64,000 bases of DNA from Flavobacteria bacterium BAL38 (GCA_000169355.1 AAXX01000005.1:62001-126000); one strand, 5' to 3'. Positions 43,112-52,493 are shown, counted from the stretch's first letter. Numbers and translations: made by a program. Notes: generated by a model from the letters alone, not told the origin.

Positions 43112-43137
43112 AAAAAATCTTCTTCGGAAGATTTTTT
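43112..43137 (-). terminator. Terminator of the TlpA/DUF4369 gene
   Basis: AAAAAATCTTC (43112-43122), TTCG tetraloop, GAAGATTTTTT (43127-43137). Confidence 0.8.
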
Positions 43138-43157
43138 AATTTTATAAAAATATCAGA

Positions 43158-44282
43158 TTATTTAGCCTCTAAAAGAGCAATTACTTTAGCACGTAATTCT
43201 TCACCTCTAAGGTCTTTTGCTACAATAATTCCATTAGCATCTAAAATAAAAGTAGCAGGAATAGCTTGTACATTATATTGTTTAGCAATAGGATCTTCCC
43301 AAAACTTAAGGTTAGAAACATGAGCCCAAGTTAAATTATCTTTAGCAATAGCCTCTTTCCATTTATCAGCATCTTTATCTAAAGAAACACCAATAATGTT
43401 TAAACCTTTCTCGTGTAATTCTTTATACATAGCCACTACGTTAGGGTTTTCTGCTCTACAAGGACCACACCAAGAAGCCCAGAAATCTATAATAGTAACC
43501 TTTCCTAAAGACTCTTTTAAAGAAACTGTTTTTCCATCAGGAGTAGGTCCTGTAAAAAGAGGAGCAGGTTTGCCAATAACAATCGCAGACATAGCGTCTA
43601 AAGCTGTTTTAATTTTCTTACCGCTTTTAGTAGCAGCCAATTCCTTGCTCAAACCATTATAATACGATTTAACTTCTTCAGTAGTTAAATATTGTCTCAT
43701 TAAAAAATTCTCTAATAATAAAACAGATAAATAGGCATCCGGATTCTCTTTAATGAACTTTTTAGAGTAGTCGTTCATTTCATCCTGAAATTTCTTATAC
43801 TCTTTTAATAATTTATTTACAGTAACTGTATCATTATTAGTACGAGCCTCTTGCATAGCAGGGCCGTTAGTTTTTTCAAACTTCATTACTTTTTCAGAAA
43901 TAACTCTAGTTTCAGTATTAAATTTTTGAAACTTATCGTTATTAGGAGTACCTCCTAAAGTAGATTTATGAATCGAATCTTTAACAATATCAATTTCAAT
44001 TTTACCTTGTTCTAAAATAATAGGTAAATTAATTTCCATATTTTCAATTCTAATAAAACCAATATCAATACCATCGGCAATACCTTTCAATTCAAACTTT
44101 CCGTCGGTTACAATAGCAGTGTCCTTAGCAACAGAGCCTGTTTCTGTTTGTACTTCAACAAAAACTTTTTTTCCGTTTTCAACACCAGCAATCGTACCAG
44201 CAATTAAAAACTCATTATCCTTAAGATTGTTACATGAAACAATTAAAAGAACAGAAGCAACAATAAAAACTATTTTTTTCAT
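43158..44282 (-). CDS. DUF4369/TlpA-type thioredoxin-fold lipoprotein
   Basis: 374 aa. Lipoprotein signal (KKIVFIVASVLLIVSCNN). Residues ~25-130 form a DUF4369 beta domain (FLIAGTIAGVENGKKVFVEV), followed by a helical linker, then a TlpA/ResA thioredoxin domain with WASWCGPC. It should reduce or isomerise disulfides in the periplasm. A full promoter (TTTG-N18-TACATTTG) and a terminator frame it as a single-gene unit. Confidence 0.9.
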   Translation of the reverse strand: MKKIVFIVASVLLIVSCNNLKDNEFLIAGTIAGVENGKKVFVEVQTETGSVAKDTAIVTDGKFELKGIADGIDIGFIRIENMEINLPIILEQGKIEIDIVKDSIHKSTLGGTPNNDKFQKFNTETRVISEKVMKFEKTNGPAMQEARTNNDTVTVNKLLKEYKKFQDEMNDYSKKFIKENPDAYLSVLLLENFLMRQYLTTEEVKSYYNGLSKELAATKSGKKIKTALDAMSAIVIGKPAPLFTGPTPDGKTVSLKESLGKVTIIDFWASWCGPCRAENPNVVAMYKELHEKGLNIIGVSLDKDADKWKEAIAKDNLTWAHVSNLKFWEDPIAKQYNVQAIPATFILDANGIIVAKDLRGEELRAKVIALLEAK

Positions 44283-44301
44283 TTTATCTATTAAATTTCT
44301 G

Positions 44302-44331
44302 CAAATGTACCTAAAATAACTTATTTACAAA
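44302..44331 (-). promoter_or_regulatory. Promoter of the TlpA/DUF4369 gene
   Basis: Minus strand: TTTG at 44328-44331, 18-nt spacer, TACATTTG at 44302-44309, 20 nt before the ATG. It matches the Bacteroidota consensus. Confidence 0.7.
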
Positions 44332-44375
44332 ACATAAATAAATGTTAGAATTTGTTAAAAACAAGCTGTAAAGTT

Positions 44376-44406
44376 TTTGTAAATCAAAAATATAGTTGTA
44401 ATTTTG
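44376..44406 (+). promoter_or_regulatory. Promoter of rpsA
   Basis: TTTG at 44376-44379, 19-nt spacer, TAATTTTG at 44399-44406. This leaves a leader of about 110 nt before the rpsA ATG, long enough for autoregulation by S1, although I see no defined structure. Confidence 0.75.
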
Positions 44407-44524
44407 CGCACCTTTTGGCGGATAGCGTTTCCATTAGGTATCAATCATTTAAGTAAAACACTGCTGTTGTTTTCTATTCGCATTAAGAAACGCTAGTAAC
44501 ACGGCATACAAATTTTTAATCAGC

Positions 44525-46291
44525 ATGTCTGAAATTAACAAAACACAAGAAGAGTTTTTAGCGAATTTTAACTGGCATAACTTCCAAGAAGGAATTGACC
44601 CAGTAGATGAAAAAAACTTACAAGAATTTGAAGATCTAGTAACTAAAACATTCATTGCTACAGATCAAGAAGAAGTAGTAGAAGGAGTAGTGGTTAGAAT
44701 TACTGATAGAGATGCAATTGTAGACATCAACGCTAAATCTGAAGGTGTAATTTCTTTAAACGAATTCCGTTACAATCCAAACTTAAAAGTTGGTGATAAA
44801 GTAGAAGTACTTATCGACGTTCGTGAAGATAAAACAGGTCAATTAGTGTTATCTCACAGAAAAGCTAGAACTATCAAAGCATGGGATAGAGTTATTTCTG
44901 CTAACGAAACAGGAGAAATCGTTAATGGTTTCGTTAAATGTAGAACTAAAGGTGGTATGATTGTAGATGTTTTCGGAATCGAAGCTTTCTTACCAGGTTC
45001 ACAAATTGATGTGAAACCTATCCGTGATTACGATCAATATGTGAACAAAACTATGGAATTCAAAGTAGTTAAAATTAACCACGAATTCAAAAACGTAGTA
45101 GTATCTCACAAAGCGCTTATTGAAGCAGATATTGAAGTACAGAAAAAAGAAATCATTGGTCAATTAGAAAAAGGACAAGTATTAGAAGGTGTTGTTAAAA
45201 ACATTACTTCTTACGGTGTATTTATTGATTTAGGTGGAGTAGATGGATTAATCCACATTACTGACTTATCTTGGTCAAGAATTAATCACCCAAGCGAAGT
45301 TCTTGAATTAGACCAAAAATTAAACGTGGTAATCCTTGATTTCGATGATGAGAAAACAAGAATCCAATTAGGTTTAAAACAATTAAACGCTCATCCATGG
45401 GATGCTTTAGGAGCTGAATTAAAAGTTGGTGATAAAGTAAAAGGTAAAGTAGTTGTTTTAGCTGATTACGGTGCTTTCATCGAAGTTGCTGAAGGTGTAG
45501 AAGGTTTAATCCACGTTTCTGAAATGTCTTGGTCTACTCACTTAAGAAGTGCTCAAGATTTCATGAAAATTGGAGACGAAGTGGAAGCAGTTGTTTTAAC
45601 TTTAGACAGAGACGAAAGAAAAATGTCTTTAGGTATCAAACAAATGACGCAAGATCCATGGACTGATATCACTGCTAAATATCCAGTAGGTTCTAAACAC
45701 ACTGGAATCGTTAGAAACTTTACTAACTTCGGAATTTTCGTAGAGTTAGAAGAAGGTATCGATGGTTTAGTATATATTTCTGATTTATCTTGGACTAAGA
45801 AAATCAAACACCCATCTGAATTTGTAAACGTAGGAGACAATATGGATGTAGTAGTATTAGAATTAGACGTTGAAGGTCGTAAATTATCTTTAGGTCACAA
45901 ACAAACTACTGCTAACCCATGGGATAAATACGAAGATGCTTTCGCTGTAGGAACTGTTCATAACGGTACTATTGCTGAAATCGTTGATAAAGGGGCTACT
46001 GTAGAATTTGGTGACGATATCGTTGCTTTCATTCCTACACGTCACTTAGAAAAAGAAGACGGTAAAAAATTGAAAAAAGGAGATACTGCTGACTTTAAAG
46101 TTATTGAGTTCAATAAAGAATTCAAAAGAGTAGTAGCTTCTCATACAGCTATCTTCAGAGAAGAAGAAGAGAAAAACGTTAAAGCTGCAGTTGAAACTAC
46201 ATCAAATACTTCGGCTCAAACATCTACTTTAGGTGATAATAACGATATTCTTGCTGAATTAAAAGCTAAAATGGAAAAAGGAGGTAAATAA
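44525..46291 (+). CDS. rpsA: 30S ribosomal protein S1
   Basis: 588 aa with six S1 OB-fold repeats. Repeats 3-6 have the clear GVVKNITSYGVFIDLGGVDG, DYGAFIEVAEGVEGLIHVSE and FGIFVELEEGIDGLVYISDL patterns. S1 binds mRNA and brings it to the ribosome. In Bacteroidota, which largely lack Shine-Dalgarno sequences, this role is thought to matter more. Codon use is strongly biased, as expected for a highly expressed gene. A good promoter and a hairpin terminator flank it. Confidence 0.96.
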   Translation: MSEINKTQEEFLANFNWHNFQEGIDPVDEKNLQEFEDLVTKTFIATDQEEVVEGVVVRITDRDAIVDINAKSEGVISLNEFRYNPNLKVGDKVEVLIDVREDKTGQLVLSHRKARTIKAWDRVISANETGEIVNGFVKCRTKGGMIVDVFGIEAFLPGSQIDVKPIRDYDQYVNKTMEFKVVKINHEFKNVVVSHKALIEADIEVQKKEIIGQLEKGQVLEGVVKNITSYGVFIDLGGVDGLIHITDLSWSRINHPSEVLELDQKLNVVILDFDDEKTRIQLGLKQLNAHPWDALGAELKVGDKVKGKVVVLADYGAFIEVAEGVEGLIHVSEMSWSTHLRSAQDFMKIGDEVEAVVLTLDRDERKMSLGIKQMTQDPWTDITAKYPVGSKHTGIVRNFTNFGIFVELEEGIDGLVYISDLSWTKKIKHPSEFVNVGDNMDVVVLELDVEGRKLSLGHKQTTANPWDKYEDAFAVGTVHNGTIAEIVDKGATVEFGDDIVAFIPTRHLEKEDGKKLKKGDTADFKVIEFNKEFKRVVASHTAIFREEEEKNVKAAVETTSNTSAQTSTLGDNNDILAELKAKMEKGGK

Positions 46292-46343
46292 TCTCACTTT
46301 TTTGTCATGCTGTTCGCCTAGGCGAATCAGCATCTATAAAATC

Positions 46344-46370
46344 AATCCCGAAAGAAATTTCGGGATTTTT
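46344..46370 (+). terminator. Terminator of rpsA
   Basis: AATCCCGAAA and TTTCGGGATT around GAAA, followed by a T run. A short inverted GCTGTTCGCC/GGCGAATCAGC lies just before it. Confidence 0.8.
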
Positions 46371-46380
46371 TATTGTGTAT

Positions 46381-46409
46381 TATATTTGTTTATCGTAATA
46401 TTGCAATAT
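46381..46409 (+). promoter_or_regulatory. ars promoter and ArsR operator
   Basis: -7 box TATATTTG at 46381-46388. Right after it, the palindrome ATATTGCAATAT (46398-46409) sits within the longer interrupted dyad TATCGTAATATTGCAATA (46391-46408). An ArsR dimer here would block transcription until metalloid binds. Confidence 0.65.
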
Positions 46410-46426
46410 AATAATTTATAAAAATT

Positions 46427-46750
46427 ATGGGAGCATCAAAATCAGAATCCTTTTCAGTAGAACAAAACGAAATGGCAACGTTATTTAAAGCTTTATCACA
46501 TCCTGCTCGTATTGCTATTGTAGACTATTTATTAACTGTTGATTCATGCATTTGTGGCGATATTGTAAACGAACTGCCTTTAGCGCAACCTACGATTTCA
46601 CAACACTTAAAAGAATTAAAAAACGCTAATATCATCAAAGGAACCATCGAAGGAACCGCTATTTGTTACTGCATCAATCCAGATACAATTGATAAAATTG
46701 AAAATCACTTTGGTATGATCCGTCACAAGTTAAAAAATAAATGTTGCTAA
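46427..46750 (+). CDS. arsR: ArsR-family metalloid-responsive repressor
   Basis: 107 aa winged-helix repressor. The DNA-binding helix is LAQPTISQHLKELKNA. Cysteines in DSCICGD (a Cys-x-Cys just before the recognition helix), in ICYCIN and at the extreme C-terminus (NKCC) could bind As(III). It heads the ars operon and has its own operator. Confidence 0.92.
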   Translation: MGASKSESFSVEQNEMATLFKALSHPARIAIVDYLLTVDSCICGDIVNELPLAQPTISQHLKELKNANIIKGTIEGTAICYCINPDTIDKIENHFGMIRHKLKNKCC

Positions 46751-46827
46751 TTTCGATTGTGTCACCCTGAGCGAAGTCGAAGGGATTTAATCTTAATACT
46801 TAATTCTACAATCTTAATACATAAAAA

Positions 46828-47304
46828 ATGAAATTATCCGAAATCAAATCCGAATTAAAAAAGCTAACCACTATTGCTTTTCAATTGCCAAATGGCGAAT
46901 TAGTTCTAAACCATTTCCACGTTACAGAAGTAGGGAAAATCACGAAACATTTCATCGATTGCGGTGGAGTTGTTCGAACAGAAGAAGTCGCAAACTTCCA
47001 ACTTTGGGAAGCAAACGATTACGATCATCGTTTGCATCCAGAAAAATTAGTACATATTATCGAATTGTCTGAATCTAAACTGCAAATACCAGATTTAGAA
47101 ATCGAAGTAGAATATCAAATGAAGGAAACCATCGGAAAATTTGATTTAGAGTTCAATGGCACTAATTTTTTATTAGTATCAAAACTAACCGATTGTTTAG
47201 CAAAAGACAAATGCGGCATCCCACCCGAAAAGTTGAAAGTTAAAATAGGTGAGTGGAAACCAAAAGAAACTTCTTGTTGTGCACCAGATTCAGGTTGTTG
47301 TTAA
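46828..47304 (+). CDS. DUF6428 protein with Cys-rich tail
   Basis: 158 aa. The body is an uncharacterised domain found in Bacteroidota ars operons (start MKLSEIKSELKKLTTIAFQL). The tail ETSCCAPDSGCC carries two Cys pairs, a plausible trivalent-arsenic binding site; another Cys pair lies in DCLAKDKCG. It might hand arsenic to the exporter or reductase, which is inference. A degenerate CTGAGCGAAGTCGAAGGG repeat lies between it and arsR. Confidence 0.85.
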   Translation: MKLSEIKSELKKLTTIAFQLPNGELVLNHFHVTEVGKITKHFIDCGGVVRTEEVANFQLWEANDYDHRLHPEKLVHIIELSESKLQIPDLEIEVEYQMKETIGKFDLEFNGTNFLLVSKLTDCLAKDKCGIPPEKLKVKIGEWKPKETSCCAPDSGCC

Positions 47305-47362
47305 TTTTTTAATCCAAAATCAGCTAATCACTAATTACTTTTTACTAATCACTCAAATAATT

Positions 47363-47971
47363 ATGTTAGAAAATTTATCAAAAACCATCGAATCAATTGC
47401 TAAAATTGTAGTTTCAGAGGAACGTAAAGAAGTGTTGAATCCTTTAGTCGAATACATTCAAAATAAAGTGAATACTAACGAAGAAATCCGATTGAACTTC
47501 ATTTGCACACACAATTCCAGAAGAAGTCATTTATCCCAAATTTGGGCACAAACCATGGCGTTTCAATTTGGAATCAAGAATATTTTTTGCTATTCTGGCG
47601 GAACCGAAGCCACAGCCATGTTTCCAAAAGTAGCTGAAACATTAGTCAATCAAGGTTTTCAAATTAAAAGATTGAGCGAAGAACAAAATCCGGTGTATGC
47701 AGTGAAATTTGATGACAACCAACATCCAATAATCTGTTTTTCAAAAGCCTATTTCGATGATTTTAATCCGAAAAGTAACTACGGAGCCATCATGACGTGT
47801 AATAATGCTGACGAAGGTTGTCCCATGGTTTTTGGAGCAGAAGCCAGATTCCCAATCAAATACGATGATCCAAAAGCATTTGATGGGACCGAATTAATGA
47901 ACGAAAAATACACAGAACGTAGTTTGCAAATTGCAAGTGAAATGCATTTTGTATTCTCACAAATAAAATAA
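47363..47971 (+). CDS. arsC: Arsenate reductase-like, low-molecular-weight PTP fold
   Basis: Start at the ATG at 47363 (MLENLSKTIESIAKI); the frame from 47249 runs back into DUF6428 and is not credible. About 202 aa. The phosphatase-like C-x5-R loop is CTHNSRRS, and an N-terminal ~40-residue helical extension precedes it. By fold and place in the operon it should reduce arsenate using cysteine redox. Later cysteines appear in YFDDFNP..MTCNNADEGCPM. Confidence 0.88.
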   Translation: MLENLSKTIESIAKIVVSEERKEVLNPLVEYIQNKVNTNEEIRLNFICTHNSRRSHLSQIWAQTMAFQFGIKNIFCYSGGTEATAMFPKVAETLVNQGFQIKRLSEEQNPVYAVKFDDNQHPIICFSKAYFDDFNPKSNYGAIMTCNNADEGCPMVFGAEARFPIKYDDPKAFDGTELMNEKYTERSLQIASEMHFVFSQIK

Positions 47972-48027
47972 TTTATCAATTGTGAACATTGTACCTTCTT
48001 AGTGTACTTTGTGGTTAATACTATAAT

Positions 48028-49059
48028 ATGAAAAAACGATTAGGATTTTTAGACCGATTTTTAACGCTTTGGATTTTCTTAGCGATGTTAATTGGAGTAG
48101 GAATAGGTTATTTTATTCCCAATTCAGCTGATTTTATCAATTCATTTTCATCTGGAACTACAAATATTCCATTGGCAATTGGATTAATTTTAATGATGTA
48201 TCCACCATTAACCAAAATCGATTTTTCTAAAGTGCCTCAAATGTTTGAAAAACCAAAGTTATTATCGGCTTCGTTTTTCATTACTTGGATTGTAGGTCCG
48301 TTTTTAATGTTTTTATTAGCTACTTTCTTTTTGAAGAACTATCCAGAATACATGACAGGGTTAATTATTATAGGAATTGCGCCTTGTATTGCCATGGTTA
48401 TCGTTTGGAATGAGCTAGCCGAAGGGAACCGTGAATTAACTGCTGGTTTAATCGGAATTAATAGTTTGTTACAAGTTTTCTTTTTTAGTTTGTATGCTTA
48501 TTTCTATTTGGAAATCATGTTGCCTTTATTCGGAATCAAAGGCTTAGCATTAAATATCACTATTTCAGAAATTGCTCAAACCGTTGGAATCTATTTAGGA
48601 ATTCCATTTGCATTAGCAGTAATTAGTCGTTTTGCGATTAAAAAATATATCGGAGATAAGTTTTTCAATCAAACGTTTATTCCGTTTGTTTCGCCAATAA
48701 CATTGATTGCATTACTTTTTACGATTGTCGTGATGTTCAGCTTAAAAGGCGAAATGATTGTCGATTTACCAATGGATGTTGTTCGAATCGCTATTCCATT
48801 AGTGATTTTCTTTGCTATTATGTTTTTCTTAATGTTTTTTGTGGCTAAGAAAATAGGAGCCAATTATCGAGATGCTGTGGCTTTATCGTTCACAGCTTCT
48901 GGAAATAATTTTGAATTAGCTATTGCTGTTTCCATAGGTGTATTCGGAATCAATAGCGGACAAGCATTTGCTGGAGTTATTGGACCTTTAGTAGAAGTTC
49001 CGGCTTTGATAATTTTAGTAAATGTGGCTTTTTGGTTAAGAAAGAAATATTTCAAATAA
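48028..49059 (+). CDS. acr3: ACR3-family arsenite efflux transporter
   Basis: 343 aa with ten hydrophobic helices. The family cysteine stands in GIAPCIAMVIVWNELAEG, and the TASGNNFELAIAVSIGVFG block near the C-terminus is typical of the ACR3/BASS fold. It extrudes As(III) across the inner membrane, the last step after ArsC. It starts 56 nt after arsC. Confidence 0.93.
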   Translation: MKKRLGFLDRFLTLWIFLAMLIGVGIGYFIPNSADFINSFSSGTTNIPLAIGLILMMYPPLTKIDFSKVPQMFEKPKLLSASFFITWIVGPFLMFLLATFFLKNYPEYMTGLIIIGIAPCIAMVIVWNELAEGNRELTAGLIGINSLLQVFFFSLYAYFYLEIMLPLFGIKGLALNITISEIAQTVGIYLGIPFALAVISRFAIKKYIGDKFFNQTFIPFVSPITLIALLFTIVVMFSLKGEMIVDLPMDVVRIAIPLVIFFAIMFFLMFFVAKKIGANYRDAVALSFTASGNNFELAIAVSIGVFGINSGQAFAGVIGPLVEVPALIILVNVAFWLRKKYFK

Positions 49060-49060
49060 A

Positions 49061-49196
49061 AAAAGTTGTCTAAAATATCATTTCTGTCAAGCTGAACTCG
49101 TTTCAGCTTCTAATGTATTTTAGATTCTGAAATCGAAGATTCAACGAAGTTAAATAAATTCAGAATGACAATAGAGAATAATTTTAGACAACTTTT
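49061..49196. repeat. Terminator-like inverted repeat split by a palindromic element
   Basis: AAAAGTTGTCTAAAAT (49061-49076) and ATTTTAGACAACTTTT (49181-49196) are perfect complements 104 bp apart. The interior holds other repeat words (CAAGCTGAACTCGTTTCAGCTT; ATTCAGAATGACAA). It lies between the convergent acr3 and lipase genes. Confidence 0.7.
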
Positions 49197-49200
49197 CGGT

Positions 49201-50946
49201 TTATTCTTTAATTACTTTTATTGTTTTTTGTTGGGAATCGTTTTCTAGAACTACTAAGTAAATTCCGCTTTCTAAACCAGCTAAATCTAATGTGTTTGTA
49301 GTTGTATTTTCAAAAGTTTTAGTATCAATTAATTGTCCCAAAACACTATAAATACTTGCTTTGGTTAAACTTATATTATCTAAATGTAAAATATCTTTAA
49401 CAGGATTAGGATAGTAAGTAAAACTAGCAAAGCTATTATCTTCTGAACTTAAAGTAGTTGTAATATTAAATTGATATGGTGTTTGGTAATTCGTGTTTGT
49501 AGGACTTGTACTCGTAAGCTTTAAAAAGTAATCTCCCGGTGTAAGCGTTCTTGTAAAACTTAACGTATTTCCGCTATTGTTTTGTGAAACTCCAACAGCT
49601 GTGCCTGCTGCATTTAAAATAGTTCCATTCATAGAAGAAGTTACAATACTACTTACAGTAACTACAGCATTTACATTATCTGCAACTGTGAATTTAAAGT
49701 AATCATTGTCTGCACCTGTTGGGTTTTGAACTGTTGTATAACCAATGTAATCTTTGTTTGTGTTTATTCCATATGCTAACTCTTTAACATTAGGTTCATC
49801 TAATCCTTGCATTTGTTGGTAATAGTATCCTGGCAACTCGGTATGATTTTCAAGTATGTCATATCCCGAATTAAAATAAAATAGCTTAGCTGGATAAGTA
49901 AGAGAAGGATAGTAGTGATTAAAATTTGATGATGGTTCTTCTACAACACCATCAGTTGTAATATTACTGCCAAAAGCATTCGTAATTCGTCCAATTACAC
50001 ATGAAAAATCAATTAATTGATCAATTGATTTTTGATTCAAGCCTTGAACGTTTTCTCCAATAATCCCATTGCAGTTAACGTCATAATTGTAAAAGTCATC
50101 TCCAGTTAAATGTTCGTTCATATTTGAAGAATTATTTACTTCCATTCCTCCAAATAAAAAACGTCCTTGGTCACCACTGTAGTAATAGGTGGTTTTCAAG
50201 TCGCGAATTGCTTCGGAACGTGTTTGGATTCCTGCAAACCATCCTAGTCCAACGTCACTAGCATTACTTCCTCCGTGTGGTGTTCCTACAGTTAATAATT
50301 TTGCTACATGGTGTTGATTGTCCGCTTGCCAATTATAAGAATTTTGAATGTATTCTCTAGAAGCCAAACCGCCCATACTATGTCCAACTAAAATTACTTT
50401 ATCTTTTCCAGTAACTTCCATTACTCTTTGAACAGCAACTTTAACTGCAGCTCCTTGTTTTGCAACGGCTGATTGATTACTTAAAACGGTTGTTCCTACA
50501 GCACCATTAGGATTCACATTAAAATTCACATAATAATAATCACCATTTTGAACTAATGATTCAAATGCAGCTATATCTGCTCCGGCAGTGGGGAAAAAGT
50601 TTTTATTTGTGGTGGCATTGTTGTTGTCTGCGTTCAAGCAAAAGTCAAAACGACCACCATAAGTAAAGCTGTATTGTGTATCATAATAATCTGTAGCGGC
50701 ATTCCATGTTTCAGAACTAGAATTTAATCCGTGAATGAAAATTATAGGATAAGGTAATTTACTTTCGAAAACCCTACTTGTAGAATTGTCTATTGGTGTT
50801 TTTAATGGAAAAATACTATCATTTCTGTATTCAAAGTATTCAAATTCTGCAGATCTAGGTTTGAATTCTATTCTTTGATTTTGTGCAAATCCAATTGAAG
50901 AAATAAATAAAAAGCAAGATATTAGAAAAGAAGTAATTTTGTTCAT
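49201..50946 (-). CDS. T9SS-secreted alpha/beta hydrolase (lipase/esterase-like)
   Basis: Start at the ATG at 50946 gives a signal peptide (KITSFLISCFLFISSIGFAQ). The hydrolase domain has the oxyanion-side PIIFIHGLNSSSETW and the nucleophile elbow GHSMGGLASRE. A beta domain (pre-peptidase-like, DYFLKLTSTS) follows. The last ~75 residues (FTYYPNPVKDILHL ... SGIYLVVL ... KTIKVIKE) are a type A T9SS sorting domain, so the protein is exported to the surface or medium. About 581 aa. Substrate unknown. Confidence 0.9.
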   Translation of the reverse strand: MNKITSFLISCFLFISSIGFAQNQRIEFKPRSAEFEYFEYRNDSIFPLKTPIDNSTSRVFESKLPYPIIFIHGLNSSSETWNAATDYYDTQYSFTYGGRFDFCLNADNNNATTNKNFFPTAGADIAAFESLVQNGDYYYVNFNVNPNGAVGTTVLSNQSAVAKQGAAVKVAVQRVMEVTGKDKVILVGHSMGGLASREYIQNSYNWQADNQHHVAKLLTVGTPHGGSNASDVGLGWFAGIQTRSEAIRDLKTTYYYSGDQGRFLFGGMEVNNSSNMNEHLTGDDFYNYDVNCNGIIGENVQGLNQKSIDQLIDFSCVIGRITNAFGSNITTDGVVEEPSSNFNHYYPSLTYPAKLFYFNSGYDILENHTELPGYYYQQMQGLDEPNVKELAYGINTNKDYIGYTTVQNPTGADNDYFKFTVADNVNAVVTVSSIVTSSMNGTILNAAGTAVGVSQNNSGNTLSFTRTLTPGDYFLKLTSTSPTNTNYQTPYQFNITTTLSSEDNSFASFTYYPNPVKDILHLDNISLTKASIYSVLGQLIDTKTFENTTTNTLDLAGLESGIYLVVLENDSQQKTIKVIKE

Positions 50947-51040
50947 ACACATTATTTTAGGGGATAATAATGTGCAATATATAAAATATACGTTAAATTT
51001 TCTAAAATAATTTAATTTTGATGAAAATTCAATAAAAATA

Positions 51041-51060
51041 AAAGCCCCAGATGGAGCTTT
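51041..51060 (-). terminator. Weak terminator hairpin
   Basis: AAAGC-CCC and GGA-GCTTT form a short stem just after the DUF6952 stop. Confidence 0.35.
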
Positions 51061-51064
51061 GTAA

Positions 51065-51322
51065 TTATTTATCTATTGAACCTAAAACACGTTTCATAAA
51101 ATCGTTCAAGGCTGTTTTTTTATCTTTGCCTTCTTTTATCATTTGGTTTACTTCAAGTGCACCATACATGTTTGAAATTAATTCGGCAATTACATCTAAT
51201 TCTTCATCTTTTAAAGAAGAAACTTCACAAAGATTTTCTAGAACTTCTATTGTTTCTACCAAATAATCTTGATCGTTATCTTCAATAAATTGAGTTAACT
51301 GTTTTATAACTGGTAATTTCAT
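51065..51322 (-). CDS. DUF6952-family small protein
   Basis: 85 aa, acidic, predicted helical, no cysteine pair or membrane segment. The start MKLPVIKQLTQFIEDNDQDY and the LCEVSSLKDEELDVIAELI stretch are typical of the family, which regularly accompanies a thioredoxin and peroxiredoxin in flavobacteria. Function unknown. Confidence 0.75.
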   Translation of the reverse strand: MKLPVIKQLTQFIEDNDQDYLVETIEVLENLCEVSSLKDEELDVIAELISNMYGALEVNQMIKEGKDKKTALNDFMKRVLGSIDK

Positions 51323-51474
51323 TTGTTTTTTGTTTAAAAGTTAATAAAGTTAAGAGTTTAAAAGGTTAAGAGTTTAAAAGTTCAGAAAGGTTTTCGAGTA
51401 ATTGATTTGAAGCTAATAAATACTTACTATATTACTTTTAACCCAATAAACACTTAAACTTTTAAACAATACTT

Positions 51475-51783
51475 TTAAACTACTTCTGCAACTAATTCCG
51501 CTAAAACTTCTGCTTTATTAGTTTGTGTTTGATTTACTAAAGCACCATTCTTAAAAGTAGCAAACGTAGGTAAATTATCTACTTTGGCTAATTTTCTTGA
51601 TTCTGGAAATTTTTCAGCATCTACAATTACAAATGCAATTGATTCATTCTGAGAAGCCATCATTTTAAATTTTGGTTTCATGATACGACAATTTCCACAC
51701 CAAGTAGCAGAAAATTGTACTACAACAGTTTCGTTATTTGCAACTACTTCTGCTAAATTATCTTGTTCTATTTCTGTAAACAT
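51475..51783 (-). CDS. Thioredoxin-family protein
   Basis: The start at 51783 gives MFTEIEQDNLAEVV and ~102 aa, a normal thioredoxin size; the longer frame from 51852 translates a repeat-like intergenic segment. The active site is WCGNC, with the cis-proline loop as DNLPTFATF. It probably recharges the adjacent peroxiredoxin. Confidence 0.9.
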   Translation of the reverse strand: MFTEIEQDNLAEVVANNETVVVQFSATWCGNCRIMKPKFKMMASQNESIAFVIVDAEKFPESRKLAKVDNLPTFATFKNGALVNQTQTNKAEVLAELVAEVV

Positions 51784-51857
51784 TTTTTTTAGTTTAAAGT
51801 TTAAAGTTTCAAGTTCCAAGTTGAATAGCCTGAAACCTGAAACTTGAAACAAAATTA

Positions 51858-52493
51858 TTAATGTGAAGCTAAGTAAGCAGCAGTACTATTTCTATCAGCA
51901 CTCATTGCATCTTTTCCTTCTTCCCAGTTTGCAGGACAAACTTCTCCTTTAGTTTGAACGTGTGTATAAGCGTCTACTAATCTTAAATATTCATTTACAT
52001 TTCTTCCTAATGGCATGTCGTTTACACTTTCGTGGAAAATTTTACCATCTTCGTCAATTAAATAAGTAGCTCTAAATGTTACGTTAGATCCTTCTAAGAT
52101 TTCGTCATTTAAATCATCATTGTATACCCATTCTGCATCTAAAATATCTAAAGCAGCAGATAAATTACGAGTCGTATCCGCTAATAAAGGATAAGTTACA
52201 CCTTCAATTCCACCATTATCTTTTGCTGTATTTAACCATGCAAAGTGTACTTCGTTAGTATCACAAGAAGCGCCAATTACCATTGTGTTTCTTTTTTCAA
52301 ATTCACCTAAAGCCGCTTGAAAAGCATGTAATTCTGTTGGGCAAACGAAAGTAAAATCTTTAGGATACCAGAACAATAGTACTTTTTTCTTGTTTTTTGT
52401 AGCTTCTTCTAAAACGTTAATTCTTAAATTATCTCCCATAAAAGAGATTGCATCAACTGTAATGTTTGGGAATTTTTTTCCTACTAATGACAT
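51858..52493 (-). CDS. AhpC-type 2-Cys peroxiredoxin
   Basis: 211 aa. The peroxidatic Cys is C51 in FVCPTEL and the resolving Cys lies in GEVCPANWEEG near the C-terminus. It reduces hydrogen peroxide and organic hydroperoxides. No AhpF-type reductase follows; the thioredoxin gene 75 nt downstream is the likely electron donor. A TAAATTTG element (52532-52539, minus strand) is a -7 candidate. Confidence 0.94.
   Translation of the reverse strand: MSLVGKKFPNITVDAISFMGDNLRINVLEEATKNKKKVLLFWYPKDFTFVCPTELHAFQAALGEFEKRNTMVIGASCDTNEVHFAWLNTAKDNGGIEGVTYPLLADTTRNLSAALDILDAEWVYNDDLNDEILEGSNVTFRATYLIDEDGKIFHESVNDMPLGRNVNEYLRLVDAYTHVQTKGEVCPANWEEGKDAMSADRNSTAAYLASH

Noticed and set aside
47249-47362. N-terminal extension of the ArsC-like protein
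   Set aside because: It overlaps the end of the DUF6428 gene in another frame and has no family match; the ATG at 47363 fits.
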